A stretch of 64,000 nucleotides of DNA from Haliclystus octoradiatus. Taxonomy: Eukaryota > Cnidaria > Staurozoa > Stauromedusae > Haliclystidae. Of this stretch, positions 43,549-56,300 are shown piece after piece. The translations under genes were made by a program, and so were the position numbers. Under the pieces are notes generated by a model that saw nothing but the letters and a program-made list of their open reading frames with translations, was not told the DNA's origin and searched no databases. Numbering within the stretch: position 1 is the stretch's first letter; every line of letters begins with the position of its first letter. The stretch lies in contig OU744449.1 of assembly GCA_916610825.1 (NCBI GenBank), positions 19,747,344-19,811,343 on the forward strand, read 5' to 3'.

Positions 43549-44994
43549 CATTAGACAATTAATTCTGTGCTTTCTGTGAACCACATAAAGAAGTATTGAC
43601 TACTTGATAGGAATCAACATACTCTACATGTGAATAACTTATGTAAACCGTTGCATAGCAGCAAATTCTAATAAATTCATATTGTTTGCATAAATTATAT
43701 GCTTAACTATAACGGTAGCCTGCTGGTATGTTTTTCCTGAAGAAAGAGTTCTTTAGAATCCTTAATGTCATTGAAGATTAAGCCTTATAACAATAAATGT
43801 ACAATACAATGCATGCAGTTAGGATGATGTGCCTTGCTATAAGGTGATTAATTAATTATGAAACATTTATATTTATTTATGCTATAATATATCACATGAT
43901 CTTCATATGCCTATTCGACTTATCTGCTCGTTATGTTAGTCAAATCTGAATGAACATTATGTCATGATATATTATACGTTGAATATTATAAAATTCTGGA
44001 TTCATTACATAATACTAGCAAACCGATAGTGATCTAATATTTAAATAATGCTACTCCATTTTGCAAGCTTATATATTAAAGTGCTTGTTAGAATAACTTT
44101 TTATTTTCTCTTCATGATTACTTTGCCCTGCTATCTTTCTCAGAATATTTCCATGTGCTTTTTGTTCAGGGGAGAGAAAAAAGTTGCACTACTTTCGAAG
44201 CTTTTCTATGTGATTGACCGAGCATACGTCCGCAGCGCTCTGAAGTGACCACCATACTCAATTTAGTACCTTAATACTTCATTAATGAAACCATCTCATT
44301 GTCCTCTCCTTAATAATTTTTCTACTCACAACATCGTATGACCTAAAAGTTATGCTAAGATAAAGCTTTAGAACGTTTCTCATCTTGGCTGAATAGACTG
44401 GAATTAGCGGGATTATTCATATCCTTGATATTATTGATTGTAATATCAAGAGAATGGATGGTCATAGAGTCATAAGAGCCAATGCTATGTTCAGGTTTAT
44501 CTATTAAATTATGTATGCCGTGTCCTCCATCTATAGAAGCTAATATATGACACGCTCTTTTTTAATTTTAAACTTTGCTGTATCTCTGTGTTTGAGATAT
44601 TCGTGCTCGAGGGCAGACAAATGTGTATGCATATTTCCAAACGAGAGGAAGTTTAATAGCAATGCCAATACTACGAATCTATTTGTGTTTTGTACAAGCA
44701 TGCAAACGGACAGGAATTAGAACTAAATCGTTGGCTTCCCTTTTAAGGGTATAGCTAAGGTCGAACTTTACCTTTAAGGCTGTTCATAACAGGCAGCAAG
44801 TTGGTTAATTTTTGCTCCGTTCAACATTGTTCTCAAACATTTGTTTACAGGTTATCTTACAGTATAATGTTTATTAGTTTCTTATTTTGCGGACACAGTA
44901 CAAATTCCATATGTTATCGCTATAAGTTAGGTTGATCAAATACGAAATGAAACAGGAACAGGTTATGTTTGAGCCATATAGGCCATATATAGTA
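43549..44994. other. 3' flank of the GPCR and intergenic DNA
   Basis: AATAAA at 43670-43675 could end the receptor mRNA. Nothing else was recognised. Confidence 0.45.
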
Positions 44995-45370
44995 TGCTTG
45001 GGGGTACTGCAATATACGTGCTTTACGGGATGTGCCGTATTCTTAGTGTAAAGTTTAGACAATTGACAGATTTGAAGAGGCTCCTGCTGAAAACATTTGT
45101 TGTTCACTACAGCTGCTGTGGATCACGCGCGTATATACGTCCCGCTGTAATGTACCAAGATTCCTTTTGTGGTGCCCAGATGGCATTTTTAAATGCAAAA
45201 AGTCAGCAAACAATACATTTTCGGCAAACGAATTTGGGGTGTTCGCTATATATACGTTCTCCCAGACGTTTTAAAAATGGAATAGTACCGATGCACTACC
45301 TTTCTTTCAAAGCGGGGATGTGCCCATATAGAGCAGGTCTTTCCCAAAATGAGTATCGTACATAAGGCAG
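44995..45370 (+). repeat. Degraded CCCCGG-family-like repeat
   Basis: GGGGGTACTGCAATATACG and GGGATGTGCCG at the left, with a second GGGGATGTGCCCATATAGAG near the right, resemble the left ends of the family at 40669 and 19905, perhaps two opposed copies. No intact ends. Confidence 0.4.
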
Positions 45371-45461
45371 CAACAGGAAAACGGACACTGACATACAAAA
45401 CTCTCCGTCGGAATCTACATGTAATTTTTTTGTGCTCAGCAAATCAGATACTCTGGGAACA

Positions 45462-45465
45462 TTAA

Positions 45466-45501
<36 letters not shown>

Positions 45502-45520
45502 TTATTCAGAACCTGATAAG
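45462..45520 (-). mobile_element. ATC/ATG microsatellite with non-LTR tail
   Basis: An ATC-repeat run of about 12 units is followed by ATTTATTCAGAA. On the minus strand this is the AATAAATGATGATG tail seen at 7040 and 37767, so it is probably the 3' end of a non-LTR element. Confidence 0.5.
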
Positions 45521-45640
45521 TTTTACAATAACTTTTTTTCACAGGACTGATTTTGGTTTCGTCGAGATAGACCCTCAACATTGTATTTTTAGTCTATATG
45601 TGCTTTGTCAAAGGGGATTTCAGTCACAGTTCCTAGGCAC

Positions 45641-47779
45641 GTTATCAATAAAGCCATGCTACTTTTACTAGTTATGGTAATAGGGATATTATTATTACGT
45701 ACATCATTTATCATTATACTCAAATATCTAAAATATGCATAGTATCATTATGTTAAGACTGGTAAATTATTTATCCACGCAATTCGTCGTCTATGTTTGC
45801 GTTAACTTGAGTAAATATTAGTCATTATTATTATAGCTTCATTATATCGCATATAATCATTATAGAAATGTCCTTATTAACTTTATAAATCTTTTGCTGT
45901 GACCAATCGCTATATCAACACCTTGTCTAGTCTGCGTGCAGACTAAAACCTATTTCGTTAAGATAGGTTTCAGTCTGTACGCAGGCTACACCTTGTCTGG
46001 CTTTCATGTTATAGCAACTGTATTTTTTTCATTATTATTTTAATTTTTCGCTGGTTTTTCGCCCTAACGTCCATATGTTTGACACTAGAAGATGGTTTCT
46101 CTGTCTAAAAATGAATTTTGGGTATACCTATATACAGTACTTGATTTTGCTATTTGATAAACTATTTAGATTTTGTTCTCACAATGCTTTCAATATGAAC
46201 AATTCGGGGTTTCATTCATTTCACCAATTAAACATAATTGTATTAAGGGTACCATTTTCAGATTGTTTTCAGGGTAACAAAGCCAGATGCTCATTTGAAC
46301 TATATTTGAACACCCCTGATGTAGTAGCTGCAATATAAGTTACTCCCCGTGAGCCTCTGCAGTGAAGTAATACACGAGCATTCTTGCCATAATGCTTCTA
46401 TTGCAAAAATCCAAATAGACCGTGACAGTAAACCTATATTTCTTTAAGGAGGTTTGGAACTGTAGACACTGTCTCAAAAAGAAATAATGCCATGCTCTAT
46501 ATTTTCAAAACAATGTTGCAGGGAACTCAGTTGTTAAGTACAGCCAATACATGAGGGGAAAAACATTATGGTCTATTTATTTCACATACTCGCATGGAAA
46601 CACTTTTACATTTCCCTGGTGAGCACAAGTTGAATTTATGCTTAGCGTAATTCAACCGTCTCGCTTTGAAACTATTGTTCTATGCAGGCCTAATCTGTTA
46701 TAAATCCATGTCAACAATGTACATTGTGTTATGAACAATAAACATGCACGTGATCCGAAGTGCGTAGCGCCTGCCTGTCATTTTTGCTCCTTTAAGCAGC
46801 AAAGCTTCATTCTAGAGCACATTTCAAATTTGCAATAACTCAAAAAAATACTTATACTTTTACATCGACGACGAGGATAAAAAAACTTTAACCGAAGGAA
46901 GTGTTTGAAAAATATCAATTACTTATAAAATTTGGGGAATTTTTGTCGACTGCTGAATGTAAAATAAAAATCTTGAATTCAGTCCAATCCAGAGTTCAAT
47001 CCTGAATCGAGTACTTCATGATGTAAACACACTAGTCACGGTCAAACATTGCAACTTCTCTGATCTGATACACATAGCACGCGCACACTGGAAATATCAC
47101 CGAGAGCGACATTCCGAAACGAGGTTATTTGATAAGACCTGCAAAATTTCGAGAAATTTACGTTTCCATAAATATTTTTGTTTAGTTAATACTTAATAGT
47201 TTACTGTCCTTCAGGAATACGATGGAAAAATTATAACTTAATTTCCAGAGTGACAAATTTCCATTCACATTTGAGTGAGAGCTATTATTGTTTGACTTGA
47301 GCTCAAGAAATAATCGTTGGACTTGGATAAGAACCGAGGCCCTGGCTTGACCCAGCTGAGAAAGCATTGCGAGGTGAGCTGACTGACGAGGTTTCCTAGG
47401 TTTGAGTTCTAGTTAGTGATAAATAATGAACCCTGAGCAGTATTGCTACAGTCAGTACAGCTAGCAGTTTTTAGTCTATTATCTTGGTGCATGGCGTTGC
47501 TTTTCTCGAGCCTTGAATTATGATTTTGATGCCTTGAGGGCGATTCCATCAGAAGTGAAACCAAAAATTTTACAAGCGTCAAAAATAAAGCAAGGAATTC
47601 AGACAAAAATCAATTGCTTTCTCCAAAATAGATACTTTTACCATCATTATATATATGTTTGATTGAGATTATAGACTTCGATGTGGATAAAATTAATGTT
47701 TAAGAGAGAGCGTTGAGTTGGCCGCTCATGAATTTATGAGAACAACAACAAACTAATTAATAAATTTTTACTTATTAAA
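45641..47779. other. Intergenic DNA without recognised genes
   Basis: Short inverted stretches such as the CTGCGTGCAGACTAAAACC pair near 45935-45985 are present. No coding exon, RNA gene or definable element was seen. Confidence 0.4.
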
Positions 47780-48217
47780 TTTGAGATAAATGACAGCGAT
47801 AAAAGAGACATAATTGGCAATATTTCGTTATCTTCATAATAACATTGTCAGGCAAGAGAGTGATAAAGGAAATTTACAAAATATATATAGTGAATCTAAA
47901 TACAGCGTAAAATTATAACAAAAGAGTACTAATAATTAATTAAAGAGACGGGATTTCACAGAGTCTAATTGTGTGTTGAGTGTAGGCTTGATCTGCCGAA
48001 TCGCAAGCATTTCATGAATAAGGCAATCAAAGCGATTTTTGCATTTTTTAATTACTCTGAAATTTTTATGGCAATCGCGGACAGTGATACCATGAGAATG
48101 TCGAAGATGCGATCCAATAGCTGATCCGCTATGTCCATCTCTTGCCTTACGATGTTATTATGAAGATAACGAACTATTGCCAATTATGTCTCTTTTATCG
48201 CTGTCATTTATCTCAAA
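47780..48217 (-). mobile_element. Short Penelope-like element tail between inverted arms
   Basis: Minus-strand coding at 47936-48149 reads IGSHLRHSHGITVRDCHKNF, then CKNRFDCLIHEMLAIRQIK, ending in a stop; this is the C-terminal end of the GIY-YIG endonuclease and parallels the copy at 1-120. It is flanked by inverted arms of about 68 bases (47780-47848 and 48150-48217) that differ at about two sites. The arms contain a GTTAT/ATAAC hairpin followed by GAAA or GAAC, a degenerate hammerhead-like core typical of Penelope terminal repeats. Strongly 5'-truncated. Confidence 0.8.
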
Positions 48218-48392
48218 CAACAAACTAAAACATGAAATTTTGCGTTTTTCTGTTCATGATTTTCTAACAAAAATTACATCAATCAGTATGAATTCACTTG
48301 TTTTGTATTATTAGGCTAAGTAGTAAAAATAAAGAATAATGAGTGTATTTTATCTCGAAATTATATAAATGTTTCGATCACTTCGGGCCGCT

Positions 48393-48996
48393 GTCAGTCA
48401 GACACGAAAAAGTCCTAAATGTTTGTTTACTCCACAGCGTGACACTTGATCGCTAAATCCTTTCGTATGCAAAGTAGAAAATAGCTCATTTGCATATTTG
48501 GCGGGAAATATTGCTCTTTTCTTCAACGTCATTCTTTAAATCAGTGTGTCTGACTGACAGAAAATATTCATACGGACAGTTTCGACCTAAGCGCAACAGT
48601 CGGCATCTCAAAGCTAATTAGTGCATTAATGCCGTAATGATCATATAATCAAAGAAGCCGTGTGACCGCCTACCCGTTGTTTTGGACACTTCACACCACG
48701 TGGTAATTTGAGGTCGCTGTTGTCAATATTTAGTCATGCGTGTTGACTGTTTTATCACATGCGAAATGGAAATGACAGTTCACTTGGCCTTATTGTTTAG
48801 AATATTATCTGTATGTGTGCTACATTTTGAACAAAAAGAACAACCAATTTACATTACATGATGATTATAGATTTGAAAGGAATATATAAAAGTTTTAATA
48901 AAAGTGTAATACTTGTGTTTTATGTCAAGTTATGTCAGTCAGACACAAACTGCTTTGGAGAGGTTAGTCAGACACGGAATCTTGTCAGTCAGACAC
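48393..48996. repeat. Cluster of a 13-base motif
   Basis: GTCAGTCAGACAC occurs exactly at 48393, 48934 and 48984, inverted at 48546-48558, and with one mismatch at 48963. Five copies in about 600 bases is far above chance. Role unknown: binding-site cluster, or pieces of a repeat element. The last copy ends two bases before the ATG at 48998. Confidence 0.7.
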
Positions 48997-48997
48997 G

Positions 48998-49276
48998 ATG
49001 GAACCGCCCTTGACTAAATTGACTTCCCTCGAAAAATTGAACAGTTCAAATTCAAATCTTATCATTTATCATTATGATTTATTACCCAGACAGCAGAAGC
49101 GGCCAGGCCAATCCCATTCCCAAGATGAACAGTTATTCTCAAAAGAACACTCCTCAGAAAATTTGTTTGAGTTTTCACCCCGGAAATACTCTAAATTATT
49201 GTTTCTAATTAACAGAATTATATATGTTTTAGTAGTAAATTTCAAACTCTGGAAGCATTTTACGACTTATGCATAG
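48998..49276 (+). CDS. Small hypothetical ORF
   Basis: 92 codons, starting at an ATG with a purine at -3 and G at +4. The first 60 residues are hydrophilic (SQDEQLFSKEHSSENLFEF) and the end is hydrophobic. No family recognised. It may be a first exon, an element fragment or chance. The 13-mer cluster sits directly upstream. Confidence 0.25.
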   Translation: MEPPLTKLTSLEKLNSSNSNLIIYHYDLLPRQQKRPGQSHSQDEQLFSKEHSSENLFEFSPRKYSKLLFLINRIIYVLVVNFKLWKHFTTYA

Positions 49277-50201
49277 TGCTCCGTTTTATTATATTTCTTA
49301 TGGCAATAGCCTATAAATTTTTCACATATAATGAAATAACCTGAAAAGTCTTGAAGCAAAAATCAGAATCCCAGAAGGAAAAATATTTTATCTGACTCTA
49401 CGCAAAATGGAGTAATTTACTTAAAAAGTTAAAACAGGGTCTAAAATTTTATTCTGCATTTGCGATTATACTTTTGACAGAAGACATAAATTATAAAAAA
49501 AATATTACATGCCAGAACAAAATAATTGCAATCAGACTGCGAAGCAAAATGCTATATTCATTGAAAATCTAGGCCTACCTAAAGTCATCGCTAAAAACGA
49601 TATATTCACATGTGCGCGGTATACTCGTTCACATGAATGCAGAATACAATAAACGTTGTTTTTAATTTTTACAGTGCATGAATTTCTTTCGTTTTCCGTG
49701 TTTTAGATGTGCTCTTGAAAATCACCCTCCCTGCAAACTGTCATAATCTAGAGGGGTTGAACCTAGATTACAGATGAGGTTGTCCTACACCTAAACTGAT
49801 ACCTTGATTGTTCACAAAAATGATGCAATATAAATTCCTTTTGTATACTTCTGAGAACAATATTACTGACGAGGATACATCCATTCAAAAAGTTAGTTTT
49901 TCTTAATTTTTACTTTGCTCACCAATTCGATAAAATGAACTTTTATCTAAACGGCACTATTCCGTATTCTGAACTCATTTTGTTTCTTTATAAGTCAAAC
50001 CTGTTATTCCTGCAATGGCCTGAAAGACAATATTGAATTTAATCCATCCTTTGTCTAATGACCACCTGTATATAGCGGCCAATTGATTCAAGTTTGAGAG
50101 TTGGCTGTTATATAAAGGTGTCACTTCAGCTGTACCTAAGTTTGATGATGAACAGACGCATTTATAAATAGGCCTACTGTTTTTATTTTACTGTTTAAGA
50201 T

Positions 50202-50373
50202 ATGGGAAAGGGAAATCAAAAAAGCAAGCAAACTCAAGGCGGTCATGTGAGTAAGCATGGAAAAGCCCCTAGAAGATCATTTCACAGAGATGTAAAAATC
50301 CATGCGAATGATGATGGCCTCTGTGAGCAAGACCCTCAGGTTTCTAGAGATAACAATCCTGCATCACATCTAG
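50202..50373 (+). CDS. TSR3: TSR3 exon 1
   Basis: Begins ATGGGAAAGGG; donor GTAAGT at 50374; ends in phase 1. Encodes the basic lysine-rich leader. Confidence 0.85.
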
Positions 50374-53300
50374 GTAAGTCATTATGTTATTCTACTGTGC
50401 ATTTCTTAATCCCCTTTTTGACGTTGATGATGATGATCACATAATTCAAAGTATCCAGATAGTTTATGCATGACGCAATGATTCCACAGCAGTAGCCTAC
50501 TGGTTTGAGGATCTTGAAATCATGCCAATCAGTGTTCAATTGTTAGAGATGATGTGCCAAGCATATTTTATGTAATGATCTGAATTGCTCATCACTGTAA
50601 ATGATGGAATTCATTTACATTCACTCCGCTCCAATTTGTGTAAGCCTCTCTTCAGAATAATTTCAACACTTAATAATGATGTCTGAATAACAACTGTAGC
50701 CTATTGCTTATCAAGACCCAAAAAACCACCACATGTTTCACAAGGTTAATGTCAATCCGTCTTGGCCCCTTGGTTATATAATTACAGTATGACGTCACTT
50801 ACCTTTTATTCGAGCTGTTTTTCAAGATTTGAAATTCTCGATTTTTAAAATGCTTTTTTCTCAAATGGCAAAGCAATCAATGCACTTAATACAACAAGTT
50901 CAAGTGAAAATTTTGAGTTTTAATTCATTACGAGTCGACCCTTTCAATAATCCCGCTTGCATCATGCATTGTTGACTTTCAAGCCTTGCTCAACCATAAT
51001 TGTAGAATCCAAGCAAATTTACAACAGATTTCAAAATATCTGAATATAGTCGTTGACCCCAACCTACCAAGAGGACAATGGCGAATCTGAAAATTTACAA
51101 AAGTACATCCAGGAAAGGATGGACTGACAAGAGCAGCTACTTTCATTACCGAACAAGGCGACTTTGTTTGTCCTATCACAAAACTTTGCATAGGCTATTA
51201 AGTATAAAATTATTCAAAATAATTTATAACTTGAATAATTATAATTGTCGTCATTCCAACCCTGTCAGACGACGGGGGGAGAATTTTCCAGCGGAAATTT
51301 GTATCATTTTATATAATTTATACGACTGTAGCGAATTGTAAATGCTATTGTTAATGTCATGTGATTTGTGCAGTGAATAACTCAGATCTGTTCTGCAGCG
51401 CCAGACAGAGCGCGCAATATTGAAAATATATATAAATTGTTGTTAGCAGCAGACAAGTGCATGTTTCTGGCCATTAGCCTTCATCAATATTGCTCAGTGA
51501 GCGAACAAGGAACTGACTTCGGTATATACCTAAGTCAAGATGAGTTATCAAGGTGGTGAAAAATTCATTACATGAAAAAACATCTGTGCCATACCAGAGT
51601 GCTCAAACTACGGAAGTAGTGGACAATGCTTACCGAAAATAGTATAGTATATCCCGAATCGATAGTGCTCAAAATTGTGCATGCGCAATTGAGATGAGAC
51701 ATACATAGCAGCAGACAAGTATATGTTTCTGGCCATTAGCCTTCATCAGTAAAACTGTTGTAAAATCAGTAAATTGTTATTAAATATCAAACGTCATTAA
51801 TGTTTGAACTATCGGATATCAGAACTTCATATCATTACAGTCCTCTGAAATCCAAATAATATTCCTTAATCGTTAGTTCACATAAATAAACGCTATTGGT
51901 TCTGAGTTTGTTTGAGCTTATTAGTACCATGGCAATGTATCAAACTCTTATATTTTTATGTGTTCCTTCTTAGGAGAGAAAAAATCACGATTGCCTTTTG
52001 ATGTTGCAATGTGGGTAAGAAGATACAATGGCAATTTATAATTATAAGACCTAAAACTATTATCAATTTTTGTAATCTGCATAATATATTATTTGATTAG
52101 TACTAGCTGATAAAAATAGGTCTAGAGTGACACCTTATTGCATATGTACTGCCTTTTCTCTTTAGGATTTAGAGCATTGTGATCCCAAAAAGTGTTCGGG
52201 AAGAAAACTCAGTCGTCTGGGATTCTTGAGAATTTTACGCATTAATCAACGATTTTCAGGACTGATCTTAAGTCCAATGGGTAAAGTGTTTGTGTCAAAT
52301 TCAGATCGTGATATTGTTGAAGAATTTGGTGTTTGTGTTATTGACTGTTCATGGGCAAAGTTAAGTGAAACACCATTTGCAAAGATGCGTGGTAAATATC
52401 CAAGATTATTACCACATTTGATTGCTGCTAATCCAATTAATTATGGACGTCCAAATAAATTATCTTGTGTGGAAGCCTTTGCAGCAACGTTTTTCATTAC
52501 CGGTAAGAAATTTTCATTTATGTTCAATAATTTTAATAAAAATTGTCATTGTTATCTGTGTCTTCTTGAAAGTAGGCCTATATCTTCAATCTGAATTTGC
52601 TACCCACTTCTACCTTTGTAGGTACAACATAATCAGTCACTTAGAAGATAATCGTATAACTTGCGTGAAGAATGTGAACCAATCCTCTGGAGCAGGCTCC
52701 ATTAAACATTTGAGATTTCTTAATCCCTCCTACTGTGTATAGCGTCATGCACTCACCTGCACAATAGTATTTACATTGGTCAGATAACCCCTTTCCAATG
52801 CGTGCAATGTATATCACACAAAATGAGCAATCTCATTTCAAACAAAAGATCAAGTTAAACATCAACAACTTCATACTAGAGTTGACAAGTCCATGGCTCA
52901 TATCAATTGAGCCTACAATTTCAAGGGTACCCCTGCGAAAACAGTTCAGGAGTTCATTAACAGTTCATGAACGTTAAATGGCCCCAAATTTTCATGAACT
53001 GTTCATGAACTTATTGATGATCTGACTCTATTATTACAATTATTATTGTTTAATCATTTTAGATATATATAAGGATATAGACCTACTATCAATCAATGAT
53101 ATAGTATACTCATTGGGGTCCAACAAAAGTGGGGATCCTGCCATCCTGAGAATCTGGAAGGCTAGAGAATTCCCAAAATATGATATTCGTCTGATTTATA
53201 GGTCGGACTTCAACAAAGAAATTCAGTTTAAATGCTGAAATGTTCTAGGATATACTAAATCTTTTGCCCTAACATTTTACTGTCTGACACATATTGTTCT

Positions 53301-56300
53301 TGCTTACGACGCATTTACAAATTTACGACCCATTTACAACTTTACGATATCATTCATTAATGTTTACTACTCAGCGAGCAAATATATTTTTTATCTTTTT
53401 ATCACATTGACTATGGGTCTGTAGATTGATTTTTGAATCCATTTTTAGGGTTTAAAGAGCTTGGTGATAAGGTTTTAAAGCCTTTCAAGTGGGGGAAGAC
53501 CTTTTTCGAAATTAATAGGTAAACAGACACTATATATGTCATTATCTTCTGATTCATTTTTCAGTTAAACAAAGTTGTACAATAACTTATTAAAGCTTGT
53601 AAAAAAGGGCTAGTCCCTTGCTGTAAAAGGAAAAATGCTCTTTTGAATCTGGTTTTGATGCAAAATAATTGTAATAAATAATTGTAGAAGTTAAGCATTT
53701 TTATTATTCATTTGAAGTATTCTAGTTAACTACACAGTCAAACCTATCTGCTGTATTAAATCACTTCACTATCTCTGTGAAAACGGTTCATGAATTTTTA
53801 ATGGCCCAATTTCCATGGACTTTTTTATAAACTGTTTATGAACTATAAACTGTTCATGAACAGTTCATGAAAATTGAACCCTTTAGCGTTCATCAACTGT
53901 TCATGAACTCCTGAGCTGTTTTTCACATGTGTAGTGTAAATTAGTGTATAGTAATTCAGACTTGAATGAGAATTTTTCTCTTCTCCTGGACTGTTTTTTG
54001 CAGGGTAGACAATAGTCATAGATTTCAATATTATTGATCCTGTATGCTCATAAATGGTCATGAATTCATCTGAACATCAAATGAGTGGTATCTTTTGATG
54101 GCAGATGGATGGTCAAGAGGGATTTGCATTATAAACGGCTGCATCATTTCGTTGGCCTTGAAAATCTATCTGAGCTGCAATGAAATCTGATAAAATAATT
54201 CTGTAGTATAGCCTCTGTATGATATTATTTATGGACAATTGTCATCATTGCTCTGAAAAAAGAGCTACTTTCAAGATTTTAAGATCATTTTTAGATAAAA
54301 CTCGCAAAGTGTGTTGAAGTGTTCTCTTTAACAAGGGTGGCGATTATCAAAATCTGTTCTTTCCTTCAGCGTTGAATTCAATATTTTATATCATATACTA
54401 GCAGGTGTAGAAAATGTTGGTACCACTTGGACCCAAGGCCTGCTGGGACCGGCAGCCGCAGGCAGAGTTGTTGAACAATAGAATTACGGCAGGCACATTT
54501 TCCAAAGTTTAAAAACATTTTGAATCTATGAATAATTCATAAAGTTAATTAATTAAATGAATAAGAGTTGCAGAAGGATGAAACTAATTACCCTATTTAT
54601 AAATTAAGGCACTAAAGTGCTTTTATAATTAATTGCGTGACCATCAAATTTCTGTTCAAATATTTGCAGGCACTTTTAAGGCAAACTTATGTGGTCGCAG
54701 GCACTGAAAATGGTTTTTGACCCCTGTATACTTGACGTGACATAGCGAATTTATTTCTTGTAGAGAACTATTGCGTTTGTATGCAAAATGCCAAACGGAT
54801 ATTGAAGTTAGACAATGTGAAAAGGAATGGATTGAAAAATGCGAACAAGAAATGAAAGACAACAGAAAACTAGGTATGGCTTTGGTCTATCAACAATGGC
54901 TATTGTTATGCAGATAATATGATAGAAATTCTCAAAAGATAAATTAGAATAAAAGGATAATTGATATGCATACGCATTCCTATAGACGGATACCCCTCCC
55001 AGGAGTTGCATGAGGATTTCCCCGAAAAGTGGGCTGGGCTAACTCCCCAACGAGGGGGCTATTTATAGATTATATTTACAAAAATGCTTGAAAAACTTTC
55101 AAAATCACCCCTGACGAGGGACTTGGTATCTCTAAAAAGGGGCTGTATCCCCCTGTGCCCCTCTGGTGCAACCCTGGCTCCTCCTCCTTTGCTTTCAAGT
55201 ATTTGTCATCAATCATACACCACCTGACTAGATCAAGATATCCAACTCCACTCTAAATGACATTTACATCAAGTCAAGCCATCAGTGTTCATTTCAAGAT
55301 GCGGATGCTTGCAAGGGGCACAATCTGCGGTCTGCAATGAAGGAAGTCTAACTAGGAATGTTTATTTATTTGTCTAATTTTTTCTATTTGTTTGGTGAGC
55401 ATCTTCATTCTAAATATTAGGCTACAACTATGAACTGAAAAAACACTGTTTCAGACCTATATTATGTGTTTTATTGGTAAAATGTACTCTAATTTATGTT
55501 ATTAATCAGTCCTTCAAGGTGCTACTTTATAGCCTTTTGCCAATTTTCTGATGTTTGACTTACTTTTAAGAACCATGATATGAATTTCAAAATACAAAAA
55601 TTAGAAAAGACAGAATCATAATCTTAATAATTGAAAAACTTTTGAACTTTCACTGGCTTTCCAGAAACCTGATTTCAAATTACACTATGTCAAGGCCTAC
55701 TGTTCTTTGAAAAAGTCAGTTTGTATCTCAATGTGCTTTTAAAGGTTTCCTGGATAAATTATGAAATTATGATGATACTGAGATTAAACTATTACATTTG
55801 ATAACACAACTATGGCTGAAAATAATGAAGGGAGATTTATAACTTTATTTATTGCATTTCGTTACCCAAGCATTGCTTAACTTAGCTATGAATGTAATAT
55901 TTATTCTGAGGACTTATCAAACTCAATTGTTTATGTGGGTGTATCTTTTATCCCAAGAAATGCTTATTGTAGGTAGTTACTATAATGCGTATTGTAGATC
56001 TTTGATAGTTGAGGCCTTTACTATGTATCTGAGTGTTTTAAAATTGTATAAAGATTATTTTAATCCCGGATTTTAATATTTTATTATTTTTTCCAGATAT
56101 GACAGACATTGATTTTGAGCAAGAACATTTCAATCCTAACCACTCGATACAATATGGTGGCAGGTACAACATTGTTTTATTTATAACATTTGTGAATTTC
56201 TTTTTCTTTTGTATTTGTCATTATACATAGACCACGTGAGCTTGAAGCTTTTTTCACCTGGATGGCTGGTTGATTGATTAGTATTTTTGAAGCATTTGTG

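Noticed and set aside
44994-45365. 123-codon plus-strand frame
   Set aside because: It lies within a degraded repeat with opposed GATGTGCC blocks and shows no protein family features.
45462-45500. CRISPR-like or other structured array
   Set aside because: It is a plain trinucleotide repeat at a retroelement tail. No spacer pattern is present anywhere in the window.
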